From contig CAKZPA010000034.1 in NCBI GenBank assembly GCA_937138415.1, forward strand, positions 1-64,000: 64,000 nt of DNA, in the 5' to 3' direction. Positions 36,496 to 47,300 of the stretch are shown here, one piece after another; positions within the stretch are counted from its first letter, which is position 1, and each line of letters starts with the position of its first letter. This DNA comes from an uncultured Nitrospiraceae bacterium. Lineage in GTDB: Bacteria > Nitrospirota > Thermodesulfovibrionia > Thermodesulfovibrionales > SM23-35. The translations under genes and the position numbers were made by a program. The notes under the pieces were generated by a model. It searched no databases and had not been told where the DNA came from. It saw only the letters and a list, made by a program, of their open reading frames with translations.

Positions 36496-36646
36496 AAATG
36501 ATCGGCGCTTGCGCGCGTCGCCCGCGTTTTCCCGAAGCGTGAATCGAAACCGAGGCGACCGAATACCCGGCGTGCCGGTGGAACCGCGGAAGCACGTTAT
36601 GGCCTGGTCAGAGGAGTGTCGAAATTGCCCGGAGCATATCATCGAT

Positions 36647-38230
36647 CTATTCCGAGAGGACAAAACTCTTTAGCTCGGTCCTGCTGTGCCGTTTCACCCC
36701 GTCCCAGGATTCAACGTACCAGTAAACCGTCGCGCCGGGTTCATCTCCCACGAGCCGCCGTATCGCCCTCCACTGCCCCATCGTGAGCGTCTTCGAAAAT
36801 ACCCCTTCGTTCCGGAGGGGATCTTTGATGGTAAATGTCAGCGCTTTTTTCTTCACCCCGGGAACGGTGAAATCCGGACCGTTCCCGAACCACGCCCTGA
36901 ACTTGATATTGTTCCGATTTGCCCAGGAGAGCGCCGGAGGGGGCTGGAGCGTTCTGCTCGCATGGTCGATCCGAGGTTCCCCGACGCCCTCTGCAGCCGT
37001 GACCGTAAAAGCATGAACGGCGCTCTGCACCGTGCTCCCGTCTTTGCGAATGCCGACAACACGCCACGAAACGGTTCCGCCCTCGCTCCCCGGCAGTTTC
37101 AGGATCTTCTTCCAAATCCCGGGCGAAATAGACGCTTCGGTGGCACCCCCCTTCATTCCGACCTTCACGGGAGACCTGGCGCCATTGTCCGCCCAGAACT
37201 GGAGCTCCACCTTCGCAAATGTTTCGGCAGAACTCCACGAAAACAGTATGGGTCTGTAAAGCGACGCGGCATCGACCGTCGCCCCGTCAGCGGGGGATAA
37301 GAGCAAAACGACGTCGTTCCGTGGCGAGAAGGTCGCGATCACCGACCTATCTTCGTTCATGTCGAGTGCGCAATTTCCCGTTCCGGTGCAGTCGCCCGAC
37401 CACCCCGTGAAGAGGGAACCCGCACCCGCGAGCGCGGTAAGGTACACCGCCGCCCCTTTCGGGTACTCGCGCGAACAGTTGGAACTACAGTCTATCAGCC
37501 CGTCACTGCTCGTTACCGTTCCGTTTCCCACCGTCGAGACCGCGAGCAGACAAGGCTGAGCCGGGTCGGGAGGAGCCTGTGGCTCACCGATTTCCGTCGC
37601 CCCGTCTGCGTATGTCCTGATGGCAAAGACCGGTAGGCCGTCATATGTGTTTCTTGAATTCGTAGGAGTGTCAAAGAAGTAAAGATACTGTGTGACCGAA
37701 CCTCCGGTGACGAGTGCTGCGAGGTTTGCCTCACCGGTCGGTGTCGTCAGAAACCCCATGAAGGTGCCGGCAACGCCAGAACCGAAAAGGCCTGCGAATG
37801 AAGTGGAGCTACTCTGGAGGTTGACATTCTGGGAGAAGCCCGTTTGCATATTCGCTCCCGCCAGGTCACCAATCTTACTGATGAGAGCATTGCCGCCACT
37901 CCCCTTAGCACTCTGTGCTCCCGACGTATCGCCGCTCACCCATACGAAAACGCTCCCCCCCTGGACGTACCTCATGACATAGGCGACGTACACGTCGTCC
38001 CAGCTCGTCGCGTCCAGGTCGGCCAGGGTGAAGGTCACGGGTACCCGTACCACGGGACCGCTGTAAGGGCTCGTCATGTCGAACGCACCGAGATCGGTCA
38101 CGATCTCCTTCGTTCCGCCCCTCTCGTAGACGACTCTGATCAAATGGCCTTCCTCGAAGTACGCGGCGCCCTCTCTCCCCGTGATGAGCACGAGGAGGGC
38201 GACGGCGAGAAAAAGTATCACGTTCCTCAT
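36647..38230 (-). CDS. Secreted multidomain protein sharing an N-domain with a CTERM protein
   Basis: 527 residues. Signal peptide, then a domain of about 190 residues (YFEEGHLIRVVYERGGTKEIVTD, FVWVSGDTSG, GGNALISKIGDLAGANMQTG) closely matching the CTERM protein at 56800-57558. It continues with a disulphide-bearing bacterial repeat (TVTSSDGLIDCSSNCSREYP, FTGWSGDCTGTGNC) and two Ig-like beta modules ending SFVLSE, without a sorting tail. ATG 38230 has a perfect ribosome site (aaaggagg). It is the last gene downstream of the ton genes and is probably a surface or secreted partner of this system. Confidence 0.75.
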   Translation of the reverse strand: MRNVILFLAVALLVLITGREGAAYFEEGHLIRVVYERGGTKEIVTDLGAFDMTSPYSGPVVRVPVTFTLADLDATSWDDVYVAYVMRYVQGGSVFVWVSGDTSGAQSAKGSGGNALISKIGDLAGANMQTGFSQNVNLQSSSTSFAGLFGSGVAGTFMGFLTTPTGEANLAALVTGGSVTQYLYFFDTPTNSRNTYDGLPVFAIRTYADGATEIGEPQAPPDPAQPCLLAVSTVGNGTVTSSDGLIDCSSNCSREYPKGAAVYLTALAGAGSLFTGWSGDCTGTGNCALDMNEDRSVIATFSPRNDVVLLLSPADGATVDAASLYRPILFSWSSAETFAKVELQFWADNGARSPVKVGMKGGATEASISPGIWKKILKLPGSEGGTVSWRVVGIRKDGSTVQSAVHAFTVTAAEGVGEPRIDHASRTLQPPPALSWANRNNIKFRAWFGNGPDFTVPGVKKKALTFTIKDPLRNEGVFSKTLTMGQWRAIRRLVGDEPGATVYWYVESWDGVKRHSRTELKSFVLSE

Positions 38231-38259
38231 GTGTGCAATCCTCCTTTTTCTGTCGAATT

Positions 38260-38964
38260 TCAGCTCTGATAAGTGAGCCGTATGTCCATAGTCTTTGGCA
38301 TACCGTCCGGAGGGGGGAGGCTGATTTTGAACTGATCGAGGGCTCTCCGGATCGTGTTGTCCATGGCGTGATTGCCCGAGGAACCGATGATCCTGCACTC
38401 GAGGATCACGCCGTTCTTATCCACGCTGACCCGTGCGATCGCCTGAAGCTTTCCTCTCGGTATCCCTGTCTGCTCCTCGAGGTGCCTCATCACCTGCTTT
38501 CTTACCTCAGCTTGCATGACCTGCGTGTATCCGGCGTATTTGCTGAGGAGGGAGAGTTTCTCCATGCCGCCTCCCTCTCCGGCAAGGATGCTCCTCCCGC
38601 CCTTTTTGCCGATCAGCCCGAATGCGTCGCTACCGGCGCCGCCTTCGGCATCCAACCCTAAACGGTCACCTGCCGGTGTATTGTCCTGATTGTCAGCCTG
38701 CGGTGTTGGATCGTTCCGCTCCACGGGACTGACAATCTCTTCCTTCTGCTGGATCTCCTTCGGCGGTTCGGGCGGTTTTTCCCTGACCTGCGGAGGCGGA
38801 GGCGTCTTCATCAGCGTCACGATCGCGATCGGTTTCTTTTTGCGGGCACCCTCATCGGAGAGGACCATTTTCACGAAGGACGCGATCGCACCCAGCGCCA
38901 CGACCAGCAGCGCCATCAGCGCCCACGTGAGGGCGGACATCTTTTTCACCTGCCTCGCGGACAT
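38260..38964 (-). CDS. TonB-like energy transducer
   Basis: 234 residues. One N-terminal membrane helix (about 8-30, SALTWALMALLVVALGA), a proline-rich stretch (KTPPPPQVREKPPEPPKE) and a C-terminal TonB-type domain (about 150-234: VRKQVMRHLEEQTGIP, GVILECRIIGSSG, LPPPDGMPKTMDIRLTY). It couples the inner-membrane motor to an outer-membrane partner. ATG 38964 was chosen; a GTG at 39039 overlaps the exbD stop and would add 25 residues. Gene order exbB-exbD-tonB is preserved. Confidence 0.82.
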   Translation of the reverse strand: MSARQVKKMSALTWALMALLVVALGAIASFVKMVLSDEGARKKKPIAIVTLMKTPPPPQVREKPPEPPKEIQQKEEIVSPVERNDPTPQADNQDNTPAGDRLGLDAEGGAGSDAFGLIGKKGGRSILAGEGGGMEKLSLLSKYAGYTQVMQAEVRKQVMRHLEEQTGIPRGKLQAIARVSVDKNGVILECRIIGSSGNHAMDNTIRRALDQFKISLPPPDGMPKTMDIRLTYQS

Positions 38965-39035
38965 CCTGATACCACCGCTAGAGGGGGGAAATGATTCCTC
39001 AATGGTATTTTCACCGCCTGCATGAAGACATTGGG

Positions 39036-39449
39036 TCACTTCACGAGTTTTTGAGTGACGAGTCCAAGCTGGGTGATCTCGAGCCTCTGAAGGATGTCGA
39101 GAACTTCGATCACGTTCCTGTACTGGATTGTTTCATCCCCCCTCACGACGACCGGAAAGTTCGGATCGACCGCCTTGTACTGGCGGAGCCTGTCTTCCAG
39201 TTCGCCGAGGGTCATCGGGAAACTGTCGAGATAAATGGTCCCGTCCGCCGTGATAGTGATCGCTTTCGTCGTCGGTTTCACATTGCTCGCCGCGGCGCTC
39301 GCCTTCGGGAGGTTCACGCTTATTCCCTGCACGGAAGCCGTGACGACGATCATGAAGACGAGGAGGAGGTTCCACGCGAGATCCAGCATCGGGATCACGT
39401 TGAGTTCATCGTGCTCTTCGTACTCCTCGTAAGGGTTCTTTTTCCTCAT
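39036..39449 (-). CDS. exbD: ExbD/TolR-like biopolymer transport protein
   Basis: 137 residues. It has one membrane helix near 22-44 with the conserved Asp in NVIPMLDLAWNLLLVF, the proton-path residue of ExbD. A periplasmic domain with ITITADGTIYLD and VVVRGDETIQYRNVIEVLDIL follows. Its ATG overlaps the ExbB-fusion stop (ATGA), so the two are coupled. Confidence 0.9.
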   Translation of the reverse strand: MRKKNPYEEYEEHDELNVIPMLDLAWNLLLVFMIVVTASVQGISVNLPKASAAASNVKPTTKAITITADGTIYLDSFPMTLGELEDRLRQYKAVDPNFPVVVRGDETIQYRNVIEVLDILQRLEITQLGLVTQKLVK

Positions 39450-41227
39450 GGTGTACCCCCCGCCTCTTCTTCGAACCGTCGGATGAAATCATCGAGGAAT
39501 AGATTCATGTCTGCGTTTACGTCCTTGATCTGGCTCGTAAGGTACGAACTGCCGAACAGTGACGGGATCGCCACGAGGAGGCCGCCCAGCGTGCACGAGA
39601 GGGCGGACGCGACACCGGGCGCGATCGCCGTGAGGCTCGCCTCGCCGCTCTCGGCCAAACTCGCGAATGTATTCATGACGCCCCACACCGTTCCCAAGAG
39701 ACCGAGGAACGGGCCACCCGAAATGCTCACATTCATGATCACGAGTCCCGCGGATAACTTGCGGCTCTCGACGATGGCAGCCTTTTCGATGGCTGACCGC
39801 ACCCCGTTCACGATGGCGTCCGAGACCTTCTTGCTCGCCCCGAACGCGTCGCCCTTCCGCTCCATGAGGAGCGCAAGCTCCTCGCATCCGGCACGGTAAA
39901 CGCGGTAGAGAGGAGACATCGGAAATTCTTCGTTCTGCTCGATCATGGAGAAGAGGTGTTCGCTGGAGCGGAATGACTGGGCAAACGTGCTGTTGGCCTT
40001 CTTCGACTCTCGGATCAGGGTGATCTTCCTCCCGAAGATGTACACCGCGGATGCCCCCATGATGAAGAGGACACCGATGATGATCCAGGCGTCGAGCGTG
40101 ATCGTGCGGATAACGACTTTCAAGAGTTCGATCGTGAGCGATTCGCCTCCCGAACCAGCCTCGGGCTCTCCGAGCGATGTCAGCAGACCATCTGGCCCCT
40201 GGCCCCGGTACAAGGCTCGAATCCATCCTAATGGCCGGACGATCGTGGACAGATGCAGCTCGTCAAGATCCCCCACAAAGCCGTCCGCCCCGCCGGCAGC
40301 CGAACCGATGAATATGTCCGATGAGGGCGACGGCGCGGGGCCCGTCAGAGGGCTTGACGCGACCTCGGTCCCATTGACGAAAAGGGAAATCTGACTCTGA
40401 GGATCAACCGTAACAGCGAGGTGATACCATATGTTCGGCACGAGCCCATCGGCTCCTTTTGCCATCACCGTCCGGCCCTTGCCGGAGTATACGCTGCCAT
40501 AGGGACGGGAATCAGCCAATCCGACAATGACGGACTGGGTCCCGTCATCCCACGAGAAAATGCAGGACGTACCCGACGGTTGGGTCAGGCGAATCCACGA
40601 CGCAAAGGTGAACCCCTTCGCAAAGTTCAACGACGAAGATCTGCCGACCTTCATATAGGACGCTCCATTGAACTGGACCCCTGATCCCGAGACGCTCGGA
40701 AGACCGAGCTTGCCGGTAAACACAATTCCGTGATTCGCGTAGGATGTCGAGTCCCTGGGACTCCCATCTTTTTCCGAGAAATGGAAGACGGCCACCTGGC
40801 TCACGTCGTACGTCCCCCCTGGATCCTGGCCATCCGGCGCAGTGGGGTTGCCATAGTACATCCACACGGCGTCCTGCGCGGAGCCTCCGCCAATCCGCGG
40901 AACTTTCACCCAGATGAGCGCGATATCCTCCGCCGGATCGAATTTCTCGATATGGAACTTCAGCGGCGACTTATCATCCAAGCTCACGAACCGGATATCG
41001 GACCCATCCTCCTTTGCGTCCGCGAAGCTAAAGTTTCCTCCGTGTAGGCGCACGAGAACGGGCACATCGGAGAGGGTATCCTTTACGTCAGCCCCCGCGG
41101 GGGACGCGTCGAACTGTACCTTCATCCTGTACTTCCATTTGCCGTCCCACCACGCGTCGGCATCCGGGAGGCAGAGGATGCCAAGAAAAAGAACAAGTGC
41201 CACCGCAACACAAACAGCTGTTCTCAT
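39446..41227 (-). CDS. DUF2341-LamG-MotA/TolQ/ExbB fusion protein
   Basis: 593 residues. Signal sequence (to ADAWW), a DUF2341 domain (about 28-130, WWDGKWKYRMKVQFDAS, ALIWVKVPRI, YYGNPTA), a concanavalin/LamG domain (about 145-330, NGASYMKVGRSSSLNF, FVGDLDELHLS), a membrane helix, then an ExbB/TolQ core (about 385-590; SGGPFLGLLGTVWGVMNTF, PGVASALSCTLGGLLVAIP). The ExbB part conducts protons at the inner membrane; the fused lectin-like part must lie in the periplasm. ATG 41227 begins the signal sequence; upstream starts are unsupported. Ninety nt after the TpsA gene. Confidence 0.88.
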   Translation of the reverse strand: MRTAVCVAVALVLFLGILCLPDADAWWDGKWKYRMKVQFDASPAGADVKDTLSDVPVLVRLHGGNFSFADAKEDGSDIRFVSLDDKSPLKFHIEKFDPAEDIALIWVKVPRIGGGSAQDAVWMYYGNPTAPDGQDPGGTYDVSQVAVFHFSEKDGSPRDSTSYANHGIVFTGKLGLPSVSGSGVQFNGASYMKVGRSSSLNFAKGFTFASWIRLTQPSGTSCIFSWDDGTQSVIVGLADSRPYGSVYSGKGRTVMAKGADGLVPNIWYHLAVTVDPQSQISLFVNGTEVASSPLTGPAPSPSSDIFIGSAAGGADGFVGDLDELHLSTIVRPLGWIRALYRGQGPDGLLTSLGEPEAGSGGESLTIELLKVVIRTITLDAWIIIGVLFIMGASAVYIFGRKITLIRESKKANSTFAQSFRSSEHLFSMIEQNEEFPMSPLYRVYRAGCEELALLMERKGDAFGASKKVSDAIVNGVRSAIEKAAIVESRKLSAGLVIMNVSISGGPFLGLLGTVWGVMNTFASLAESGEASLTAIAPGVASALSCTLGGLLVAIPSLFGSSYLTSQIKDVNADMNLFLDDFIRRFEEEAGGTP

Positions 41228-41317
41228 GGATAGTCGAGCGCTCCCTTCGAACTGTGTCGTTCCGGCGCATACGGATTTTCTTTTTGAAATCGATCTGCGT
41301 ACTCTCACCGCGTTCTG

Positions 41318-44300
41318 TTATTCCTCCTTGTCCTTCTCGTCTAGTACGAAATCTATGACCTTTACGTCCAGCCACCGGGCCATGATATCTTCGATAACCT
41401 TGGATGCCTCGGCAGCGCGCGAGACAGCGAGACTCGATGCCTCGCTCGTGAGCTGGCTCGCTTGTGCCAGCGCTCCCGAACCCGAGATCGTTCCGATTCC
41501 CACTGCACCGGTGGACGGCTGCGGGACGCCGATGGATCCGGCGGAGAAGATGATGTTCTGGACGTTCAGAACCTGCAAGGCTGCCAGCACGATCTTGCTG
41601 CCCGATATTTCGGCTTCGCCGGCATCGATGATGCCGCTCGGGGCAAAGAGGTGGATGTTGCCGGGTTCAGGTGCGTTGTCGCCATAGGTGACGGCTCGGA
41701 TTCCGCTTCCGATCGCGGGCGGGCTGAACACTTTCGTCCCGTCGTCCAACACCTTCGGAGGAGACGCGCTCACCGCGGTCCGCGAGCCTCTCCCGGCGTT
41801 GATATTGCCGTCGTCGCTCCAGATGGTGATGTCCCCGCCCAGGAAAGTCATCACCCTTGATTCGTTCACATTGACATCCTTCCGGGCAAAGATGTTGATC
41901 GCGCCCCCGCCCCCTGTCGTGATACCCGTCTTCTTGTTCACCGTGCCCGATACCGGCAGGGCGGTCTGGCCGAGGTTCATGTTGCCGGCGGCGATGATGA
42001 AGATGTCGGACCGACCGATCGACGTCGCGATCTGCGAAGAGGTCATATTGATGTCCCCGTCGCCCGATGGATTCCTGAGGAACGGCTTGATCACCTCATC
42101 GCGTGTCTCCTTGAGAAGAGCTTCTCCCTCGTCCACCTTCCCCTCGGCGAGGAGTTCCGCGTACTTGTCCCCGGCGGATCTGATCTTCGTAAAGAACGAT
42201 GAGATCACTTCATGTGTCTCATCGAACGTGTAGCCGGAGACGATGAACAAGGCGCTCCGTTCCGTTCCGAGCTGAGCATAGCGGCCGTTGCCAATGGTCT
42301 GAATGCCATCCCGGAGGGTTCCGAGGTCGATCGAACCACCCGACTGGACGAAGAAGATTCCTGGCCCGCCCTGGACGATGCCCTCGAGTTGGTTGTTCAG
42401 GATGGCGGCGGCTTCATCGGACCTCACGTACGCCATCGAGATGTCGCGTCCGGCCTGTATCTTCGATATGTCAGTCGCGTTGTTGTTCTGCCCTTCGTAC
42501 ATGACGTTCTCGATGCGCCCGCGGGCGGTTATTTCCGCCCTCTTCGGCAGGTAGAGTTTCAGAGTCTTGATATCCCCGCCGGCGCTGATTTCGATCGGTC
42601 TCGTTTTGAGCGCTTTCACCTCCTCGCTGTCCCTCTCCTGGACAGCGTGAATCGGCCTCGTGCTCGCCTGCTTTTCTGCATCCTTGTAAAAGCCGTGCTT
42701 GTTGTTCGCGATTGTGTCATTGACGGTCCTCTCCGCAATCCACGTCCGCCCCGTTTCAGGGGTGCCGTAAATCTGGAAGAGTCCGTACCAGTACTCCGGC
42801 GCGATGTCGGATACGAGGAGCATGTGATACTGGTCGGAGCCGTCTGGTGCGACACCCCGAATATCCCTGCCTGCGACGAGCCGCAAATTCCCTGTCGGGG
42901 AAGAGGTGAGCGTATGGTAGCTCAGGAGGTTGATACTACCGCCCGCTTCGATATCCACCGTCGGCGGGAGAATGGTCTCCTCGATCGCTTCCTGCTGCCG
43001 ATAGAACGGGGATTTCCCTGTGAGAACCGCGTCCGTGCCGGCTCTCATGGATACCGCCGTATTCAACGAATAGGAACAGTCGATGAAATTATCGCGGTAC
43101 TGCCGGTTCTTGTCGCTCGCCAGCGTCGGATTCAGCACGGCGGCGAGTTGGACTTCTCCCGCCGCGGTCATATCCATGCGGCTGCCGAAGAGTTCGATCT
43201 GCTGGCGTTCCGCGGCGCTGCCGATGTTCCCCGCTGCATGGAGTTCTCCCGACCCCGACCGGACGAGGAACCTCCCTCGTATATCTCCTCCTGCGACGAT
43301 GGAAAGGTCACCCGCGCCGAAGGTACCCGCCTGCGCGAGGAAATGCCCGCCGGACCTGACCGAGAGGCTCCCGCCACCCATCGTCGCCAGTCCCGACGTC
43401 GGCGTCATCGATGTACTGAAAGACTGCTCGTAGCTTGCCGAGAAGAGGCCGTAGCTGATCTCGGTCGGCCTCGTCTGCCCCGGCTGCAGCGGGAGAACGA
43501 CGGTCTTCTTCGCGAAAGCATCCCACGCATATCCATCCAGGGCTGTCACCCACCGCCCCTGTTGGTACCAGCCCACGTACCGACCCACATCGATGGAGAT
43601 GTCGCCTCCGTCCCGATAGGTCCAGTACTGCCCGAGGTCCTGCACCTGCGCGCCCACTTCGTTCGTGATCGTCGCCGCGGTCTGTCCCGTCGTGCGCACG
43701 GAGCCCACGTAACTGAGCCTGTCCCTGAACAGGTTGAGCTGTAGATCCCTCCCGACCGTCAGAGCGATATCTCCTGTCGCAGTCTGGATCGCGCCGCCGG
43801 TAATCACGAGATCCCTGCCCACCTGCCCGCGCACCGAGCCGGCGTACGACGCAAGAGAGTACCTCATATCGCGATTGATCATGTGCCCGGCGTCCAGACC
43901 GGACCCGATGATCGTGTCGCTGCCCGAAGCGAATCGGATAGGCGCGTTCTCCGAATAAACGACGACCGTGTTCGGTACCGAAAGAGTTCCCCTGCCTCGC
44001 ACGACGGAAAGGGGATCGGCGGCGCCGATATCCGCTCCCGCGACGAGCGCGTATGACCAGGTGGGACGGGCCGTCGCCGTATTCAGAACTTCCCGAGGTG
44101 TCGGATTGTCCGACATGCTGCGGCCGATATTCAGATTCCCCGCCGCCCGAAGGGTGAGAGCGCCGGGCTCCCGAACGCCGTCACCGTCGAAACGTGTCGT
44201 GAGGAAATCCGTTTTACCCACCGAAATATCTCCGGTTTCGTTGACGACTTCGATTCCCGGCAGGAGGCGCATGACGGATGCCACGGCGGGCGCCTCGGCC

Positions 44301-47300
44301 TTCAGGCGCGAAAGGGCGCTCGTGGTCGCATAGTACGAAGACGCCTCGCTCAGGTATTCCGAGGCGACGCCGCGGATTGTGCTTCCGCTGGCAAATCCAA
44401 ACTGCGCCGGCGCCGAAAAATTCAGGATATCTGAATCGTTCGGAGAAACGTTCCTGATGGACAATCGCCCGGGGACTGTCTTCCCGTAATCGACGGCGAA
44501 CAGCGCCCCGGCGAGCGGCACGAGCGAGCCATCGTTCTCGAAGTCGGTGTACGATGCCGTATTCAGCGCCGTCTCGAGCGCCGACGCGAGTTCGTCCCCG
44601 CTCGCATGCGCGCGCGCCTCCAGGGTCGCCGTGTAGAGACGGCCATCGTAAACGAACGATACCCGGTTCCCCTCGCTGATCGAAAAGCTGGAGATCCCGG
44701 TCGATGCCGTGAGGACGGTGTCCACGAGTTCGAAATCGAGACCATCCCTCAGACGAAAGGTATAGTACTTCACCGCTTCTGCCGTCACCGCGGAAGCCCC
44801 TCTCACCGCTCCATTCAATCTGATTTTCACATCCTGATCATCGCGCTCCGCCCGCAGGTAGACCGTACCGCCCGGAACGTCCATGATGCCGCCGGCTTTG
44901 AGGTCGACCCAGCCCCGGGAAGAACCCAGAATGACGGATCCTCCGTCGGCAGAGGCGGACGCTACCCCCGTCAGAATCTTGCCGCTCTGTTCGATGACGA
45001 GATCGTTGGCTGCGTAAAGTTCGACCCTCCCGCTGCGAGAACCGGATGCGGTGTCGAGCGTTCCCGCAACGGTAATCCGCCCCTCGCCCTGATCGTCCGC
45101 CTGAAGCTTAATATGATTGGCGGTCATCGTAAGCGTGTCGGGTACGCTGATAGCACCCCTCCGCGCCCTCAGATCGATGGCGCCAGTAAATCCGCCGGAG
45201 ACGAGTTCGCCCTGATCGTCGAACCGCGCCGTCAGCTTTTTGTTCAGCTCGGTCACGTCGCCGATCTCCTTAGCGTCGAGGATGAACGAGCCCCCGGTTC
45301 CCGATCCATGGGAGGAACCTTTGAGAATACCGCCTATCGTCACGACCCGCTCAGGAGCTGTCAAGCTCACCATCCCCGCGTCGCCCTGACCGCCGGCGGA
45401 TACATCGACGAGCGAACCCTCTTCGAGGAGAATGTTGCCGCTCTTCCAGCCGCCCGACGCGTCGGCGTACCCGGTTGAGAGTATCACCTTCCCGCCCGGG
45501 GTGCGGTCGGTTCCCCGTGCATAAATCGCCGCTCCGCTCCTGAGGACGATGCCGTCGTCAGTGCTGTCCGGCGATCCCACCGTCCTCAAGGTCAGGGTTC
45601 CCGAATCCATCTGCAGAATCGTCGATACCTCGATACTCCGTCCGGAGAGTTCGAGGATGCCGCCGGCAGCCGGAGAAACGCCCGCGGTACCGACGCTCTT
45701 TTCGAGTTTGAGAACACCCGAACCCGCTTCGATATGGAAGTGGGGTGCGCGCACAGGCGTCGTCAAGATGCCGCCCGTGCCCGCATTCTCGACAGGTGCA
45801 TGAGCCGTCTTCACCCGCGCCGTCGTTATCGTGAGATCCGCATTCCCCGTGCAGAGGCTTCCCGCACCCCGCAGGATCACCTCGCCCGCGGTGTTCAGGT
45901 GCACATCCGCGAATCCTCCGATGAGCACGCTGCCTTCACCGACAGAGATGGTGTCTCCCGCGAACGTAATGGATCCTCCATTCCGGGCAGGGAGTGTCGC
46001 GGAGGCTGATCCTGAATTCGAAAGACGGATCGAGGGGGCGTTCACCCCCACGACGGTCCCGTTCTCCTTGAGGCCGACGATCCGCGCCGCATCTATCGAA
46101 ATGCTCGAGGCTGCCGTCACGTCGAAGTCGTCCATGAAGGAGACGTCCGAACCGCTCACGAGTGATATGTCTTCGCACCCGCTGAACCTGCTCCAGAGGC
46201 CCTCGGTGATGGCGAGACCCCCGCCCGTGTAGCGTTCCTTATCCTTCACGAAAACGATTTCTCTCGCCTGCAGCATGAGGGCGCTACTGTCAACCTCGAG
46301 ATCTCCCTCGAGGTTGGGCCTGCCGACGTTCAGATTGAACGCGTGGGACGCGTGAACGAGGGCGCCCTGCTGCAGCACAGCGCTCCCCGAAGGCGAGGAG
46401 AGGGTGACCGACCCGTTCCCGCTCTGCGAAACACCGTGTATTTCAGCCCCCGTCTCGATCATGATCATCCGGCTGGCGGCACAGGTGACAAGAGGAGCTT
46501 CGAGGACGGCCTTGCTGCCGACGGTAATCGTTTCGGTCGTATTCGCATCTCCAATCTTTATTTCGTGGAACCCCTGACCCGCGACCCCCGATGCGGTCAC
46601 TCTGAAGACGCCTCTCATCTTGTCCGGCAGCGGCGTCGCGAAGCCGAATCCCCCCGCCAATGACTCTGGCGCCGCCTGAATAGAGATCGTTCTGCCGCTC
46701 AGGTGGAGCACACCGCCTTCGTATCCCGTCAGGGGCGATGCGCGCACTATGCCATTTATGATCGCGGAACCGCCTTTTACGGTGACACTCCCGCCGTCGC
46801 CGGATTGCAGCGGTTCCGGCAGGACGAAGTACCCTTCGGACAGAACGTCGGCCGCCGTTCGCACCGCGAAGACACGCGGGCGCGTCCCGATGATGTCCGT
46901 GTCCGCCACCGCGGAATATCCGACGGTGAGAGGGTATCCCAACGTGCCATACGCCTGCTGCCCGGATGTCGGGATTAGAGTCCCCTTCTGCGCCTCGAGG
47001 ATGCACGCGCCGGGCAGGAACGCATACCTCGCGTTCTGCGGGTTGCTCGCGTCAAGGGGGAGGATGGTGTACAGCCCTTCGCGGAGACCGCCGCCTTCCC
47101 TGAGGTAAATGGCCGATCCCGGCAACGGAAACGACGTCTCTTTCAAAACGACGTATCGGCCGGCCTTCGAGAGCGGGTCGTTCGAGCCCTCGATGCCGGG
47201 GAGGAACTTGAACGCGAAGACGGAGCCGCCTCCTGACACATCGACGACCGCTCCGTCCATGACAATTGCCGTATCCGCATTCACCGTGACACTCTTCCGG

